Assembly (NCBI RefSeq): GCF_000758665.1
Contig: NZ_CP009285.1
Coordinates: 8,092,809-8,156,808, forward strand
Direction: 5' to 3'
DNA length: 64,000 nucleotides
Source: Paenibacillus borealis
GTDB taxonomy: Bacteria; Bacillota; Bacilli; Paenibacillales; Paenibacillaceae
Shown here: positions 7,462-16,250 of the stretch, in pieces
Numbering within the stretch: the first letter of the stretch is position 1
Layout of the letters: every line of letters starts with the position of its first letter
Notes under the pieces: model-generated
What the model was told of the DNA's origin: nothing
The model's input: only the letters and a program-made list of their open reading frames with translations
Databases searched by the model: none
Made by a program: the position numbers and the translations under genes

Positions 7462-9042
7462 CTAGTTCTCACTGTTCTTTATTTTTGTTAAAATGGGTAA
7501 AACATTCAGTGCAGCGTATTCCTTAAATTCCCCTGCATTCTCTCTATCTAAGCTGTATACTCTTAAAATTCGCAGTCCGTTATTTAAAGATTTAATTATT
7601 TGTGAACCTTCTTTGATTTTTTGAGAAGAGACAACATAAAATCCCTTGCTGGATTTTTCCAACAACTGAGCACCAGAATCCACGTCTTTTAGTGGGAATC
7701 TTTCATCCCTATACTCCTTAAATTTAGATTCACCGAATTTTCTCTTCATTTCTTCAAAACTTTTAGAGAATTGTTCGCTTAGAGAAGTGACTTTATTTTT
7801 CTCATCGATAAATTCTTCGAATTCATATACTCTTTTCCATAGATTTCTATCTTTAATATCTTGAAGAGCAGTTTTTCTTTCTTCTCCTAGTTCTCCAAGT
7901 AAGTGGTTAACAAACTGTTCGTCACTTAGTGATATATATAGATCTTCAAAATCTCGAGACGTTAGCTCCCTTTTAGACCAAGTTTTATAATTTAAGTCTT
8001 TTTCCTCAGTTACAAAATTAAGCATAGCTCGGCATGCTTCATTGGTTTTATGACCGTAGACTTGTATATACATTTCATATCTTGCTTGCAAAAAATTTTC
8101 AATTGCATGTAGTCCACTTTGTTTGAGACCCATCCTTATCTTCCCTTGACTATGTGCATAAGCTAGCATAGATTTTAACACTCTTGACTCTGAGTAATCA
8201 CCGTAAGGAACTCCTGCAAAATAACTATCACGTTTAAGATAATCCATACGATCACAATCAATTGGTGCACTCGCTACAATGTCATTTAATAAAGGGAGGA
8301 CATCAAATTCTTTATCAAAAATAGTAATTAACCGCTCTCCTAATTGTAACTCTGGCTTGAGTATAGTAAGAATATTGTAAATTTGATTTTTTGTAATTCC
8401 CTCAATTGTATTCAATACCTTATATGTAAAGTAAGACGATACATGCTCATGTTCAATTCTAATATCAGTTTTTCCTTTTTCACTCTGCTTTTTATAATAT
8501 TTGCCCAATAGAATCTCAATCCGGTTAACAAAATCCTCATCAATACCAATACACTCATCGCTACGTAGAATTATCATAAACTCATCTACATTTGGAGCAA
8601 AAGCATCAAATAAGTGCGACAAAGGGCCATGTCCAATATCATGTAAAAGCGCAGCTAAACGTAATTCTATAAAAGTTTGTTTTAATGAATCCTCGCTTTC
8701 AAGAAGTAGGTTACATAAATCAATCCCAACCCCGATTTCAAGAGTTTCGTCAAAATTTTCTTGACTCTTCACAATATCCGAACGATATTGTGCAATATAT
8801 CCATTTTCTAGTATTGAAACTAGCATCTTATGAGCATAGTTCATTACTCCAATAGAATGCTCAAATCTTGTATGTTTAGCTGAGGGAAATACCTTATATA
8901 AAAATGAATTTTGTCTAATATGATGCAACCTTTTAAATAATGGGTTCTCAATCACCCTCATCTCATTCATAGTTAAACGTATCACTCCATGTATTGGATC
9001 GTTTATACTCCTTACCAAATCAAGTTCTCTAAAAATCTCCAT
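7462..9042 (-). CDS. HD-superfamily phosphohydrolase (SAMHD1/dGTPase-like)
   Basis: A 526-residue protein opening with DPIHGVIRL, typical of HD-domain hydrolases related to dGTP triphosphohydrolases and YwfO-like enzymes. The metal site is visible: His62 in FEHSIG, His134-Asp135 in ALLHDIGHG, and a later Asp in the CDRMDYL segment. Such enzymes cleave (d)NTPs or other phosphoesters; several act in anti-phage nucleotide depletion, others are housekeeping. Start at ATG 9042 behind GGGAGG. The gene and the CYTH gene after it are bracketed by the 97-nt palindromic elements and are much more AT-rich than the chromosome right of 9332. The substrate cannot be deduced. Confidence 0.82.
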   Translation of the reverse strand: MEIFRELDLVRSINDPIHGVIRLTMNEMRVIENPLFKRLHHIRQNSFLYKVFPSAKHTRFEHSIGVMNYAHKMLVSILENGYIAQYRSDIVKSQENFDETLEIGVGIDLCNLLLESEDSLKQTFIELRLAALLHDIGHGPLSHLFDAFAPNVDEFMIILRSDECIGIDEDFVNRIEILLGKYYKKQSEKGKTDIRIEHEHVSSYFTYKVLNTIEGITKNQIYNILTILKPELQLGERLITIFDKEFDVLPLLNDIVASAPIDCDRMDYLKRDSYFAGVPYGDYSESRVLKSMLAYAHSQGKIRMGLKQSGLHAIENFLQARYEMYIQVYGHKTNEACRAMLNFVTEEKDLNYKTWSKRELTSRDFEDLYISLSDEQFVNHLLGELGEERKTALQDIKDRNLWKRVYEFEEFIDEKNKVTSLSEQFSKSFEEMKRKFGESKFKEYRDERFPLKDVDSGAQLLEKSSKGFYVVSSQKIKEGSQIIKSLNNGLRILRVYSLDRENAGEFKEYAALNVLPILTKIKNSEN

Positions 9043-9215
9043 ATAAATAACCTCCCATTCAAGCTAAACTATTGTAAACATTACAATATTTACAATGGAT
9101 ATTATTATTCTATTACATCTTTGAGTTCTTTTAAATCTATATTTGTCCGATTATCTATTCAGTTAAAATATTGAATTGATTTAGTTTCCCATATCGCATA
9201 CCTTGTAGTACAAAT

Positions 9216-9312
9216 AAACTCGCAGAAGCCTGTTTACACATCATATCGACCGGAGTGAAGCCTACCCTGCTCCTATAGTCGATATGCTGTAAATAATGGC
9301 TCCTGCGAGTTT
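9216..9312. repeat. 97-nt palindromic element, copy B
   Basis: Same layout as copy A at 6435-6531: outer arms AAACTCGCAG and CTGCGAGTTT, TTTACA/TGTAAA, CATATCGAC/GTCGATATG, and a GGAG/CTCC inner pair. The AGAAGCCTGTT and GGCTCCT segments are shared with copy A. A T run follows on the plus strand. It lies between the HD gene start and the rlmH 3' end; the rest of 9043-9331 is AT-rich promoter-type sequence. Confidence 0.85.
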
Positions 9313-9331
9313 TTCTTCAAAAAACTTGCCC

Positions 9332-9811
9332 CTACTTGTGATACGGTTCCCCCCGATTAATCTTCACCGCTCGATAAATCTGCTCCACCAGCACCAGCCG
9401 CATGAGCTGATGGGGCAGCGTCATGCGGCCGAAGCTCATGCGCTGCTGGGCGCGGCGCATTACCTCATCGGAGAGCCCGTGGCTGCCTCCGATGACGAAG
9501 ACGACATGACTCGTCCCGTAGGTGCCGAGCCGGTCGATCTCAGCTGCAAGCTCTTCCGAGCTCCAGAGCTTGCCGTCGATCGCGAGCGCAATAACATGCG
9601 CCTCGCTCTTGATATGCGCTAGGATACGCTCGCCCTCACGCACCTTCACCTGAACAACCTCCGCATCGCTGAGGTTGTCAGGTGCCTTCTCATCCGCCAC
9701 CTCAATCATCTGAAACTTGAGGTATGGCGTCAGCCGCTTGGCATATTCTGCGATGCCGCTGACCAAATACTTTTCCTTCAATTTCCCTACGCCGATAATC
9801 TGAATAAACAT
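9332..9811 (-). CDS. rlmH: 23S rRNA pseudouridine-1915 N3-methyltransferase RlmH
   Basis: A 159-residue SPOUT methyltransferase of the usual family length. It methylates pseudouridine 1915 in helix 69 of 23S rRNA using SAM. The knot region [10 protein letters not shown] and the C-terminal [19 protein letters not shown]...PYHK are diagnostic. Start at ATG 9811 behind AGGAGGA. The last codons read GAACCGTATCACAAG then stop, close to the staphylococcal rlmH terminus used as the SCC attachment site. The accessory block begins just beyond this stop, and base composition changes sharply there. Confidence 0.97.
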   Translation of the reverse strand: MFIQIIGVGKLKEKYLVSGIAEYAKRLTPYLKFQMIEVADEKAPDNLSDAEVVQVKVREGERILAHIKSEAHVIALAIDGKLWSSEELAAEIDRLGTYGTSHVVFVIGGSHGLSDEVMRRAQQRMSFGRMTLPHQLMRLVLVEQIYRAVKINRGEPYHK

Positions 9812-9902
9812 GTCTTCCTCCTGTGGGTTATGCTTCTATAAACCTGTACCATTCGCTGAAATTCCGCCGCTCAATCATCGTTAGTTCATTATTTAAACAG
9901 CA

Positions 9903-9927
9903 AAAGGACGTATCCGCTACGTCCTTT
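9903..9927 (-). terminator. Intrinsic terminator after the ArsR-type gene
   Basis: 10-bp arms AAAGGACGTA / TACGTCCTTT with a 5-nt loop, followed by TTGC on the minus strand. Confidence 0.7.
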
Positions 9928-9983
9928 CCGCTTCAACTCATCCTCTATGTTATCTCATATTTTCGCTCTTCCCGCTACTCCCT

Positions 9984-10343
9984 CTAACCCTGGTCCTCCG
10001 CCATTTCTCCCTGCTCGCCAAAACCTTCGGCCTGCCCCGAACTCTCGTAAGCCTGCAGTACCGAATCCAGCAATCCCGGGAACCGCTCGTCCAGGTCCGC
10101 TGTCCGCAGCGACAAAATGCGCTGCGTGCCTTGTGCCCGCGTATTGATGACCCCCGCTTCGCGCAGCGTCCGGGAATGATGGGTCAGGGTGGACTTGGCA
10201 ATCGGCACCTTGAAGCTGTTGCAGGCCTGCTCGCCATGCTTGCGGATTTCCGACACGACATATAGACGGACCGGGTCGCTAAGCGCATATAATACGGAGG
10301 CGAGCTGAATGTCTTTACGATCCGGATGAAAGAGCTGCTTCAT
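9984..10343 (-). CDS. ArsR-type winged-helix transcriptional regulator
   Basis: A 119-residue regulator. The segment LYALSDPVRLYVVSEI followed by the recognition region KSTLTHHSRTLREAGVI is typical of ArsR/SmtB-like winged helices. There is a single Cys near residue 41 and no obvious metal-binding pair, so the inducer may not be a metal. The C-terminus is glutamate- and glycine-rich. Start at ATG 10343 behind GGAGTC. A small inverted repeat AGTACA-GAAT-TGTACT at about 10358-10373, just above the ribosome binding site, is a plausible autoregulatory operator. Divergent from the MFS exporter 520 bp away, which it may control. Confidence 0.85.
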   Translation of the reverse strand: MKQLFHPDRKDIQLASVLYALSDPVRLYVVSEIRKHGEQACNSFKVPIAKSTLTHHSRTLREAGVINTRAQGTQRILSLRTADLDERFPGLLDSVLQAYESSGQAEGFGEQGEMAEDQG

Positions 10344-10465
10344 ATCTAAGACTCCTTTGGAGTACAGAATTGTACTTAATCTTCTATGATTTCTTCTATC
10401 TATCCTCTAAATATATAGATTAAACTTCAAAATCTACACTTTAATAGATGTTGTGAATATAAATG

Positions 10466-10634
10466 TTGTACATTTTGCAACTTTGGTTCATAGATAGTTA
10501 CCTGTTCGGGAGGATTGTTGCACTAAATACAACAATAATCCGGAAAAGCCGCTTGAAACAGGTGAAATCCTGCATTTCTTACAACAATATAGCATTTGGG
10601 CCGATTTTATGAGAGAAATGTTGTATTCTGTGCA
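10466..10634. repeat. Array of four palindromic units between arsR-type and MFS genes
   Basis: Four copies of a short imperfect palindrome with core TTG(T/C)A-N4/5-T(A/G)CA: 10466-10480, 10518-10532, 10571-10584 (inverted) and 10621-10634. Unit starts are 52, 53 and 50 bp apart. The third and fourth units lie in a larger inverted repeat with 12-nt arms TGAAATCCTGCA / TGCAGGATTTCA. The same unit recurs at 16059-16236. The rest of the 10344-10863 spacer holds promoter sequence, including a GTTCG-N8-CGAAC inverted repeat at about 10785 upstream of the MFS gene. Confidence 0.7.
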
Positions 10635-10863
10635 GGATTTCAGGTTAAGTTGCCTGACCATTACCCCGGAAAGCCGTTATATTGAGAACTCCTTAGCAAC
10701 AGTAGCCTCAGGACGTCCAACAAGTTCTTCAGTTCAATCTATATAATTGCATTTTACATCAGCCCATGCTATATTTCAATTGTTCGTAAGTAATCGAACT
10801 ATAAAATAAAAATATTTAGTTTTTTATTTTAAATAAGTCCAATAACAAAGGAGTGGCCCTTAA

Positions 10864-12276
10864 ATGACCTCATTACATACCTCTGAGGACAGTACAAACG
10901 ATTCAACCGCTGCTCCGCAGGCGGCTCTTCCGCGCGAAGGACTGCTGACTCTGCTATTCAGCGTTGCTGTGGTTCTCGTCATTATGAATACAGCGATGTT
11001 CAATCTGGCGCTGCCTGATGTGACCGAGACCTTCGGCATCACAGCAGCATCCGCCTCCTGGATTGTTACCGGATATTCCATCATGTTCTCTATTGCCTCA
11101 ATCACATACAGCCGGCTCTCTGACTTCCTGCCAATCCGACGGCTGCTGGTTATCGGGCTGCTTACGCTAGGGCTTGCTGCTGTGGCCGGTTTCTTTAGCA
11201 CCAACTTTATCTTCCTGCTTATTGTGCGCATTCTGCAGGCGTCCGGTGCAGGTGCAGTGATGTCTCTGTCACTCGTCCTGTTCACCCGCTATGTCCCGCA
11301 GGCCCGCCGCGGCAAAGCAATGGCGACGATCATGTCCGCCGTCTCACTGGGACTGGGCCTCGGTCCGGTAGCAGGCGGTTCCATCGTTGAGTATCTCGGC
11401 TGGACCTGGCTGTTCGCGGTAACCGCAGCGATCCTGCTCCTGGTCCCGCTATTCCTGATCCTGCTGCCTAAGGAAGTTCCTACCCGCGGCTCCTTCGACA
11501 TCCTGGGCGGAGTGTTCCTCGGTGTCGGCACCACCGGTCTGCTGCTGTTCCTGACCAGCGGACTGTGGGTTGCCCTGATCGCCGGCATTGTAGCAATTGC
11601 CTTGTTTGTCGGCCGCATCCGCACCACTCCTGATCCATTCGTGATGCCGGCGCTATTCCGTAACCGGTCCTATCTCGTGCTGGCCCTGGTTGGTGTCGCC
11701 TCCTACCTGTGCAGCTTCGCCACCTTGTTCCTGCTGCCGCAGATTCTGGTTCACCGCTTCGGCTTCAGCGCCAGCCATGCCGGACTTGTAATCTTCCCCG
11801 GCTCGCTGCTAGCGATCTTCGTCTCGCGCACCGTGGGGCGGATCATTGACCGCTACGGCAATGCCGGAATTCTGCGCCTGGCACCGTTCCTGGTACTGGC
11901 CGCGACCGTACTGTTCGCCTTGTTCGCCGGGCGGTCGTGGGTTGCTGTCATGCTCGTCTATATGATTATGAGTCTCTCGTTCACCGTACTGTCCAGCAGC
12001 GTATCGAACGAAATCTCGCGCATTCTGCCTGCTTCGCAGATTGGCTCCGGAATGGGGCTGTTCCAGCTGCTGCAGTTCTTCAGCGGAGCCTTCAGCGTGG
12101 CGATGGCCGCAAGCGCTCTGGAATGGCAACGTGGTCTACCGCTCCAGACGGCTTACTCCAACATCTACTGGGGATTGTCCATTGCGGCAATCGTCGCGAT
12201 TGTATCAGCCTTTATATATGGGCGCAGCAGCCAGAGCAGCTCGCTGGCCGAAATGGCGGAAGCAGCAGACGCCTAA
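10864..12276 (+). CDS. MFS drug-efflux-type transporter (DHA2-like)
   Basis: A 470-residue very hydrophobic protein with about 14 membrane segments, resembling the DHA2 group of proton-driven drug exporters including Gram-positive tetracycline and multidrug pumps. Motif-type sequence LPDVTETFGITAASASWIVTGY near the first helix and SRLSDFLPIRR in the first cytoplasmic loop support this. The N-terminal about 27 residues are polar and cytoplasmic. Start at ATG 10864 behind AAAGGAG; the reading frame ends at the terminator 12307-12344. GC-rich, as for core genes. The divergent ArsR-type gene is a candidate regulator. The substrate cannot be inferred. Confidence 0.9.
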   Translation: MTSLHTSEDSTNDSTAAPQAALPREGLLTLLFSVAVVLVIMNTAMFNLALPDVTETFGITAASASWIVTGYSIMFSIASITYSRLSDFLPIRRLLVIGLLTLGLAAVAGFFSTNFIFLLIVRILQASGAGAVMSLSLVLFTRYVPQARRGKAMATIMSAVSLGLGLGPVAGGSIVEYLGWTWLFAVTAAILLLVPLFLILLPKEVPTRGSFDILGGVFLGVGTTGLLLFLTSGLWVALIAGIVAIALFVGRIRTTPDPFVMPALFRNRSYLVLALVGVASYLCSFATLFLLPQILVHRFGFSASHAGLVIFPGSLLAIFVSRTVGRIIDRYGNAGILRLAPFLVLAATVLFALFAGRSWVAVMLVYMIMSLSFTVLSSSVSNEISRILPASQIGSGMGLFQLLQFFSGAFSVAMAASALEWQRGLPLQTAYSNIYWGLSIAAIVAIVSAFIYGRSSQSSSLAEMAEAADA

Positions 12277-12306
12277 CATTAAGTAATGTTTATGCCAGAA
12301 AGCCCA

Positions 12307-12344
12307 AACACCCCGCAGCCATCCACGGCTGCAGGGTGTTTTTT
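12307..12344 (+). terminator. Intrinsic terminator of the MFS gene
   Basis: GC-rich stem AACACCCCGCAGCC / GGCTGCAGGGTGTT followed by a T6 run. Confidence 0.88.
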
Positions 12345-12360
12345 CTAATCTCAGCAGTCC

Positions 12361-12528
12361 TCAGACCACCAGATATTCCGCATTCTGCTCGCATTCCGCA
12401 CATTTCGCTGGCGGGTCCCAGTCCGAGAACTCCGTCTCCTTCAGATCCACTACATCGGGTGCATCCTCGTATTCGTCCACAAATTTGTCGATGGCCAGCT
12501 CTACGTGTTCCTTACACACTACATACAT
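12361..12528 (-). CDS. CxxH/CxxC small protein (BA_5709/YyzF-like)
   Basis: A 55-residue ORF. ATG at 12528 follows AAGGGAT. It contains VCKEHVE (CxxH, residues 5-8) and CAEC (CxxC, 43-46), the pattern of the CxxH/CxxC family found near rlmH and htrA in Bacillales (YyzF in B. subtilis). The four residues probably bind zinc; its role is unknown. The position fits the conserved order in the origin region, here separated from rlmH by the ArsR-type and MFS genes. It lies just downstream of the M3 peptidase gene on the same strand. Confidence 0.85.
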   Translation of the reverse strand: MYVVCKEHVELAIDKFVDEYEDAPDVVDLKETEFSDWDPPAKCAECEQNAEYLVV

Positions 12529-12631
12529 TCAATCAAGCATCCCTTTCTGTGCCGCTTCGGTGTATACTTCTACTACTGTTCTACCACATTTCCCGGCAAA
12601 AAGGAACCTTCCGCAGCGCAAAATCCACGCC

Positions 12632-14416
12632 TTATTCCCGCCCCGTAAACTTATCAATATCCCCGGCAATCAGCCCGAGCGCATCCTGCCAGAATGCCAG
12701 TGAATGTACATCGATATCCATCAGCTTTGCCGCATCCGTAATACTCCGGGTACTGGTCGCTGAGAGGAACTGCTCATAGCGTTCTACGAAGGCCCCGCCC
12801 CGCTTCTTGTACTGCGCATACAGCCCTTTGGAGAACAATAATCCGAAGGAATACGGGAAATTCAAGAACTCATTACCCGCCATATAATACCCGGCTTTGC
12901 TGATCCACTGGTAAGGATGAATCGAGCCCGGCAGCACACTCTCACCGTAAGCCGCATGCATGGATTCCAGCATCAGCGCGTTCAGCTCCTCCACAGACAG
13001 AGCACCGGATTTCCTGCGGGCATATAACCCGCTCTCGAAGCCATACCGGGCATAGAAATCAACAATATAATACCCGGCATCCGTGAGACTCCGCTCCAGT
13101 ATGGCAGCCGCTTCACCCGCAGGCAGAGACTGAAGCAACTCCACATGAATAAGACTCTCGCAAAAAATCGACGCCGTCTCGGCAATCGGAACCGGATATT
13201 CCGTGTTAACCATCGTTTCCTCGCTGAGGCGGCTGCTGTGGTACGCATGACCGATCTCGTGGGCCAGCACGCTCACATCTATATAATTGCCATTGAAGCT
13301 GGTAATGATCCGGCTCTCCCCAACCGGGAAAATATCAACGCACATCCCGAAGTTGCCTTTACCGCTCCGTGGCTCGGCATCGATCCAGCGCTGCTCAAAC
13401 ACCTTACGGGCGAACGCGCCAAGCTCCGGGCTGAACCTGCTGAAGCCGGCAATAATCATCGCCTGGGCCTCAGCATAAGTGATGGGCTCCGCAGCAGCTT
13501 CCGCCGTCCCGACAGGCGCAAAAACATCACAAAACGGCAGCCCTCCAGCATGCCCCAGCAATGCCGCCTTTTTGGCATAATAGCGCTGAAAGTCCGGCAG
13601 ACTCTCTTCAATGGCCTGAAGCATTACCTGAAGTGTCTCCTGATCCATCCGCGATGCTTCCAGCACTTTATGCAGTGGTGAAGCATATCCTCTCAGCTCA
13701 TAGACGGCCGCAGCCTCCCCGGTTACGGCATTAATGCAGGCTGCACTCTGCTCCGCTACCCTGCGGCAGGCCTCATGCTCCGCTTCTGCCGCCGCCCGGC
13801 GTACCGCAGGATCGGGATCATAGGCGAGATTGCGCAGCTCGGCAAGCGACACACTCCGGCTCAGCCCGTCCAGCTCCGCCTCGACTCGCAAGGTAGACAG
13901 CGTCTGCATGTACAGCCGCTCCCACGCCTTGGACCCCGTCGCCTGCATCCGGGCAATCACCGCTTCGCCTTCCTCGCTGAGTAAATGCTCGGATTTACTC
14001 TTAAGCTCCCGCAAGTAGAAGCCGTGCTGCTCCAGATAAACGCTGGACCCGATACTCCGCTCCAGTTCATCCGTGCTTACCTTAGCCAGCCACTTGCTGA
14101 AGCTGACCAAGGCTTCACCCGCACCATATGTGACCTCCTCCAGCTCATCCATCAGATTAACGGCCTCCATATTACTGCTGTCTGCACTGAACCTTAATTC
14201 CGCGTAGCTGAACAAGCGGAGATATATATGTTGATAAGCATTATATTGTCTCAGGAACTCTTCCATCACACCCGCAGCATCCTGCCCGCTATTCATCTGC
14301 GAGGCTGACCATGTATTCAGCTCCACGGCAAGTGTCTCCACCAGCCTGCGGTCCTGCTGAAATTGCTCCGACTGGAAGGAGGGATAGATCCGGTCCAGAT
14401 CCCATGTTAATTGCAT
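12632..14416 (-). CDS. M3-family oligoendopeptidase (PepF-like)
   Basis: A 594-residue zinc metallopeptidase of the oligoendopeptidase F group, which degrades short peptides in the cytoplasm. The zinc motif HEIGHAYH (HExxH) is at about residue 388, followed by the family's downstream Glu region (ETASIFCESL). Length matches PepF (about 600). No signal peptide. Start at ATG 14416 behind AAGGGGATG. Possibly co-transcribed with the following small CxxH/CxxC gene 100 nt away. Confidence 0.93.
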   Translation of the reverse strand: MQLTWDLDRIYPSFQSEQFQQDRRLVETLAVELNTWSASQMNSGQDAAGVMEEFLRQYNAYQHIYLRLFSYAELRFSADSSNMEAVNLMDELEEVTYGAGEALVSFSKWLAKVSTDELERSIGSSVYLEQHGFYLRELKSKSEHLLSEEGEAVIARMQATGSKAWERLYMQTLSTLRVEAELDGLSRSVSLAELRNLAYDPDPAVRRAAAEAEHEACRRVAEQSAACINAVTGEAAAVYELRGYASPLHKVLEASRMDQETLQVMLQAIEESLPDFQRYYAKKAALLGHAGGLPFCDVFAPVGTAEAAAEPITYAEAQAMIIAGFSRFSPELGAFARKVFEQRWIDAEPRSGKGNFGMCVDIFPVGESRIITSFNGNYIDVSVLAHEIGHAYHSSRLSEETMVNTEYPVPIAETASIFCESLIHVELLQSLPAGEAAAILERSLTDAGYYIVDFYARYGFESGLYARRKSGALSVEELNALMLESMHAAYGESVLPGSIHPYQWISKAGYYMAGNEFLNFPYSFGLLFSKGLYAQYKKRGGAFVERYEQFLSATSTRSITDAAKLMDIDVHSLAFWQDALGLIAGDIDKFTGRE

Positions 14417-14602
14417 TTTCTAACATCCCCTTATCTATAGTCGCAGGAACAATTCATCCTCACATGCTTCCACCCCGTCCGCCATAATCCTTGCTGCAAA
14501 ATCCACTTCAGTATATCACGCCTGCCAAATTAGAAGTCCATGGAAATATTAGATATAATCAACTGTACCAAGCCATAACCGATTTCCGGAAAGGAGCACC
14601 GC

Positions 14603-15940
14603 ATGGTCAACCAGTCGATCACCGAAGGGGTTATACGTACACGTTCGAAGCTGCGCAGAGAGTTGCTGATTTCTATTTTTGATGAGTTCGATGGCAGCAT
14701 CATGGCTCTATCCCCTGACCGAAGAACCGAGAAATACAGCAAAATGGCGCAAAGCGCCTTTTCCTTCTACCGGGGGAGCGCTTATCTGTTCTATTTTGAC
14801 ACGACAAGGCAGTACTTCCCTTACCACAGTTCACCTAGCCGCCCTACCTGGATTCAAGGGGACCTGCATTTCGAGAACTTCGGCGCTTTCCGCAATGAAG
14901 ACGGAGAGATTGTGTATGATGTGAATGATTTTGACGAGGGGTATGTCGGCTCTTATCTGTACGATCTGCTGCGGATGGCAGTCAGTATTGCGCTTGTCGG
15001 CAGACAGCTCGGGCTGGGACAGACAGATCAGCTTAAGCTGATCCGGAGTTATGCGGAGGCTTATTACCGTCAAATTCACCGCTTCTGTGATAGTAAAGAC
15101 AATCCCGGTAATTTCGTCCTGGATGAGGATATGGCCAAAGGCCCCATCAAGAAGCTGCTCCGCAAGCTGGAGAAACGCCGGCAGAGTCATTTCCTGGAGA
15201 AGGTCACCGCACAGATGCAGACCAGCCGGGTATTCCTCGAGACCTCGGAGCTGCTGATTCCCGGAGCTGCCGAGCAGGCACAGCTGGAGCTGGCCTGGAG
15301 CTTCTATACGCAGACGGTGGTTACGCGCAGCCTGAACGAGGAGCATTTCCGGATCAAGGACATTGCGGTCAAACGCGGCTCGGGAACGGCTTCCATCGGA
15401 CTGGACCGCTATTATATTCTTATTGAAGGCGGCATGGAGCAGGCCGGTACTGACGACACTGTACTCGAGGTCAAAGAAGTCCGTGTTCCCGTTCCCGCCT
15501 ATTTCCTGCCTTACTCGGACTCATTCTGGCAATCCTTCGCCCATCAGGGCAAACGTGTATCCGCGACCCAGCAGGCGATGCACCACCAGGCTGATCCCTA
15601 CCTCGGCTTCTTAACGGTAGACGGCCGGGAGTTCTATGTCAGGGAGCGCTCCCCGTACAAAAAAAGTCTGAAGCTGGAGAATATCGCAGACATGGACGAG
15701 CTGACCGTAGTTATCCAGCAGATGGGCAGCCTGACCGCCAAAATGCATGCCCGCGCCGATGCCGATGTCGACAAGGGTATTCTCGACTATCACAGTGAGC
15801 AGGAGATCGCCAAGGCCATGGGTCCCGATTCTGATGCCTTTGCCCGTTATATCGCAGAATGGGCTTACGGCTATGCCGGGCAGGTAGAGAAAGACTATGC
15901 CATGTTCGCGGATTGGGTGTCGGAGCAGTACGGTATATAA
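14603..15940 (+). CDS. DUF2252 family protein
   Basis: A 445-residue protein of the DUF2252 family. WIQGDLHFENFGAF and YDVNDFDEGYVGSYLYDLLRM (about residues 82-130) are its hallmark and resemble the catalytic and metal segments of aminoglycoside-phosphotransferase/kinase-like folds. Enzyme activity and substrate are not established to my knowledge. Start at ATG 14603 preceded by AAAGGAGCACC. It is transcribed divergently from the M3 peptidase and ends at the shared terminator 16251-16294. Confidence 0.88.
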   Translation: MVNQSITEGVIRTRSKLRRELLISIFDEFDGSIMALSPDRRTEKYSKMAQSAFSFYRGSAYLFYFDTTRQYFPYHSSPSRPTWIQGDLHFENFGAFRNEDGEIVYDVNDFDEGYVGSYLYDLLRMAVSIALVGRQLGLGQTDQLKLIRSYAEAYYRQIHRFCDSKDNPGNFVLDEDMAKGPIKKLLRKLEKRRQSHFLEKVTAQMQTSRVFLETSELLIPGAAEQAQLELAWSFYTQTVVTRSLNEEHFRIKDIAVKRGSGTASIGLDRYYILIEGGMEQAGTDDTVLEVKEVRVPVPAYFLPYSDSFWQSFAHQGKRVSATQQAMHHQADPYLGFLTVDGREFYVRERSPYKKSLKLENIADMDELTVVIQQMGSLTAKMHARADADVDKGILDYHSEQEIAKAMGPDSDAFARYIAEWAYGYAGQVEKDYAMFADWVSEQYGI

Positions 15941-15999
15941 CGGGCGGGTACTACCCCAGATTAAGCGTAGTGAATTCTACTTTGGACAATCGCTCGCTG

Positions 16000-16236
16000 A
16001 AGCGCAACAGATATCAGATATCAGATATCCCGCTTTCGGTACATCTGTTGCGCTTAACTGCACTTCGTACAATTAAAAGTTCTATTTTCCGCCCCCGGAC
16101 TCCGTTTAATTGTATTCTGTACACTTAATCGGCCTTATAAGGACCACATTAACGAATTCGGGCAGTTTTAGTTGTATGAAATACAGTTATAGTCTGCAAG
16201 TATAACTAATCGCCGTTTTTAATTGCACATTATGCA
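16000..16236. repeat. Hairpin and array of palindromic units after DUF2252
   Basis: A strong hairpin at 16000-16055 has 13-nt arms AAGCGCAACAGAT / ATCTGTTGCGCTT enclosing a short tandem of ATCAGAT-like repeats. Four units of the palindrome also seen at 10466-10634 follow: TGCACTTCGTACAA (inverted, 16059-16072), TTGTATTCTGTACA (16110-16123), TTGTATGAAATACA (16172-16185) and TTGCACATTATGCA (16223-16236), starting 51, 62 and 51 bp apart. No ORF fits the 15941-16305 spacer. Confidence 0.75.
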
Positions 16237-16250
16237 GCTATCCCAACCTC

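Noticed and set aside
1..9331. Search for recombinase, transposase, HicA toxin or a direct repeat of the rlmH end
   Set aside because: None seen in the window; mobility of the block is inferred from composition and location only.
9296..9622. Plus-strand frames over rlmH, cydC/cydD, walK and other GC-rich genes
   Set aside because: Antisense shadows of well-supported genes, without ribosome binding sites.
12586..12599. ATTTCCCGGCAAAA as a Noc-binding site
   Set aside because: Two mismatches from the NBS palindrome ATTTCCCGGGAAAT; too weak alone.
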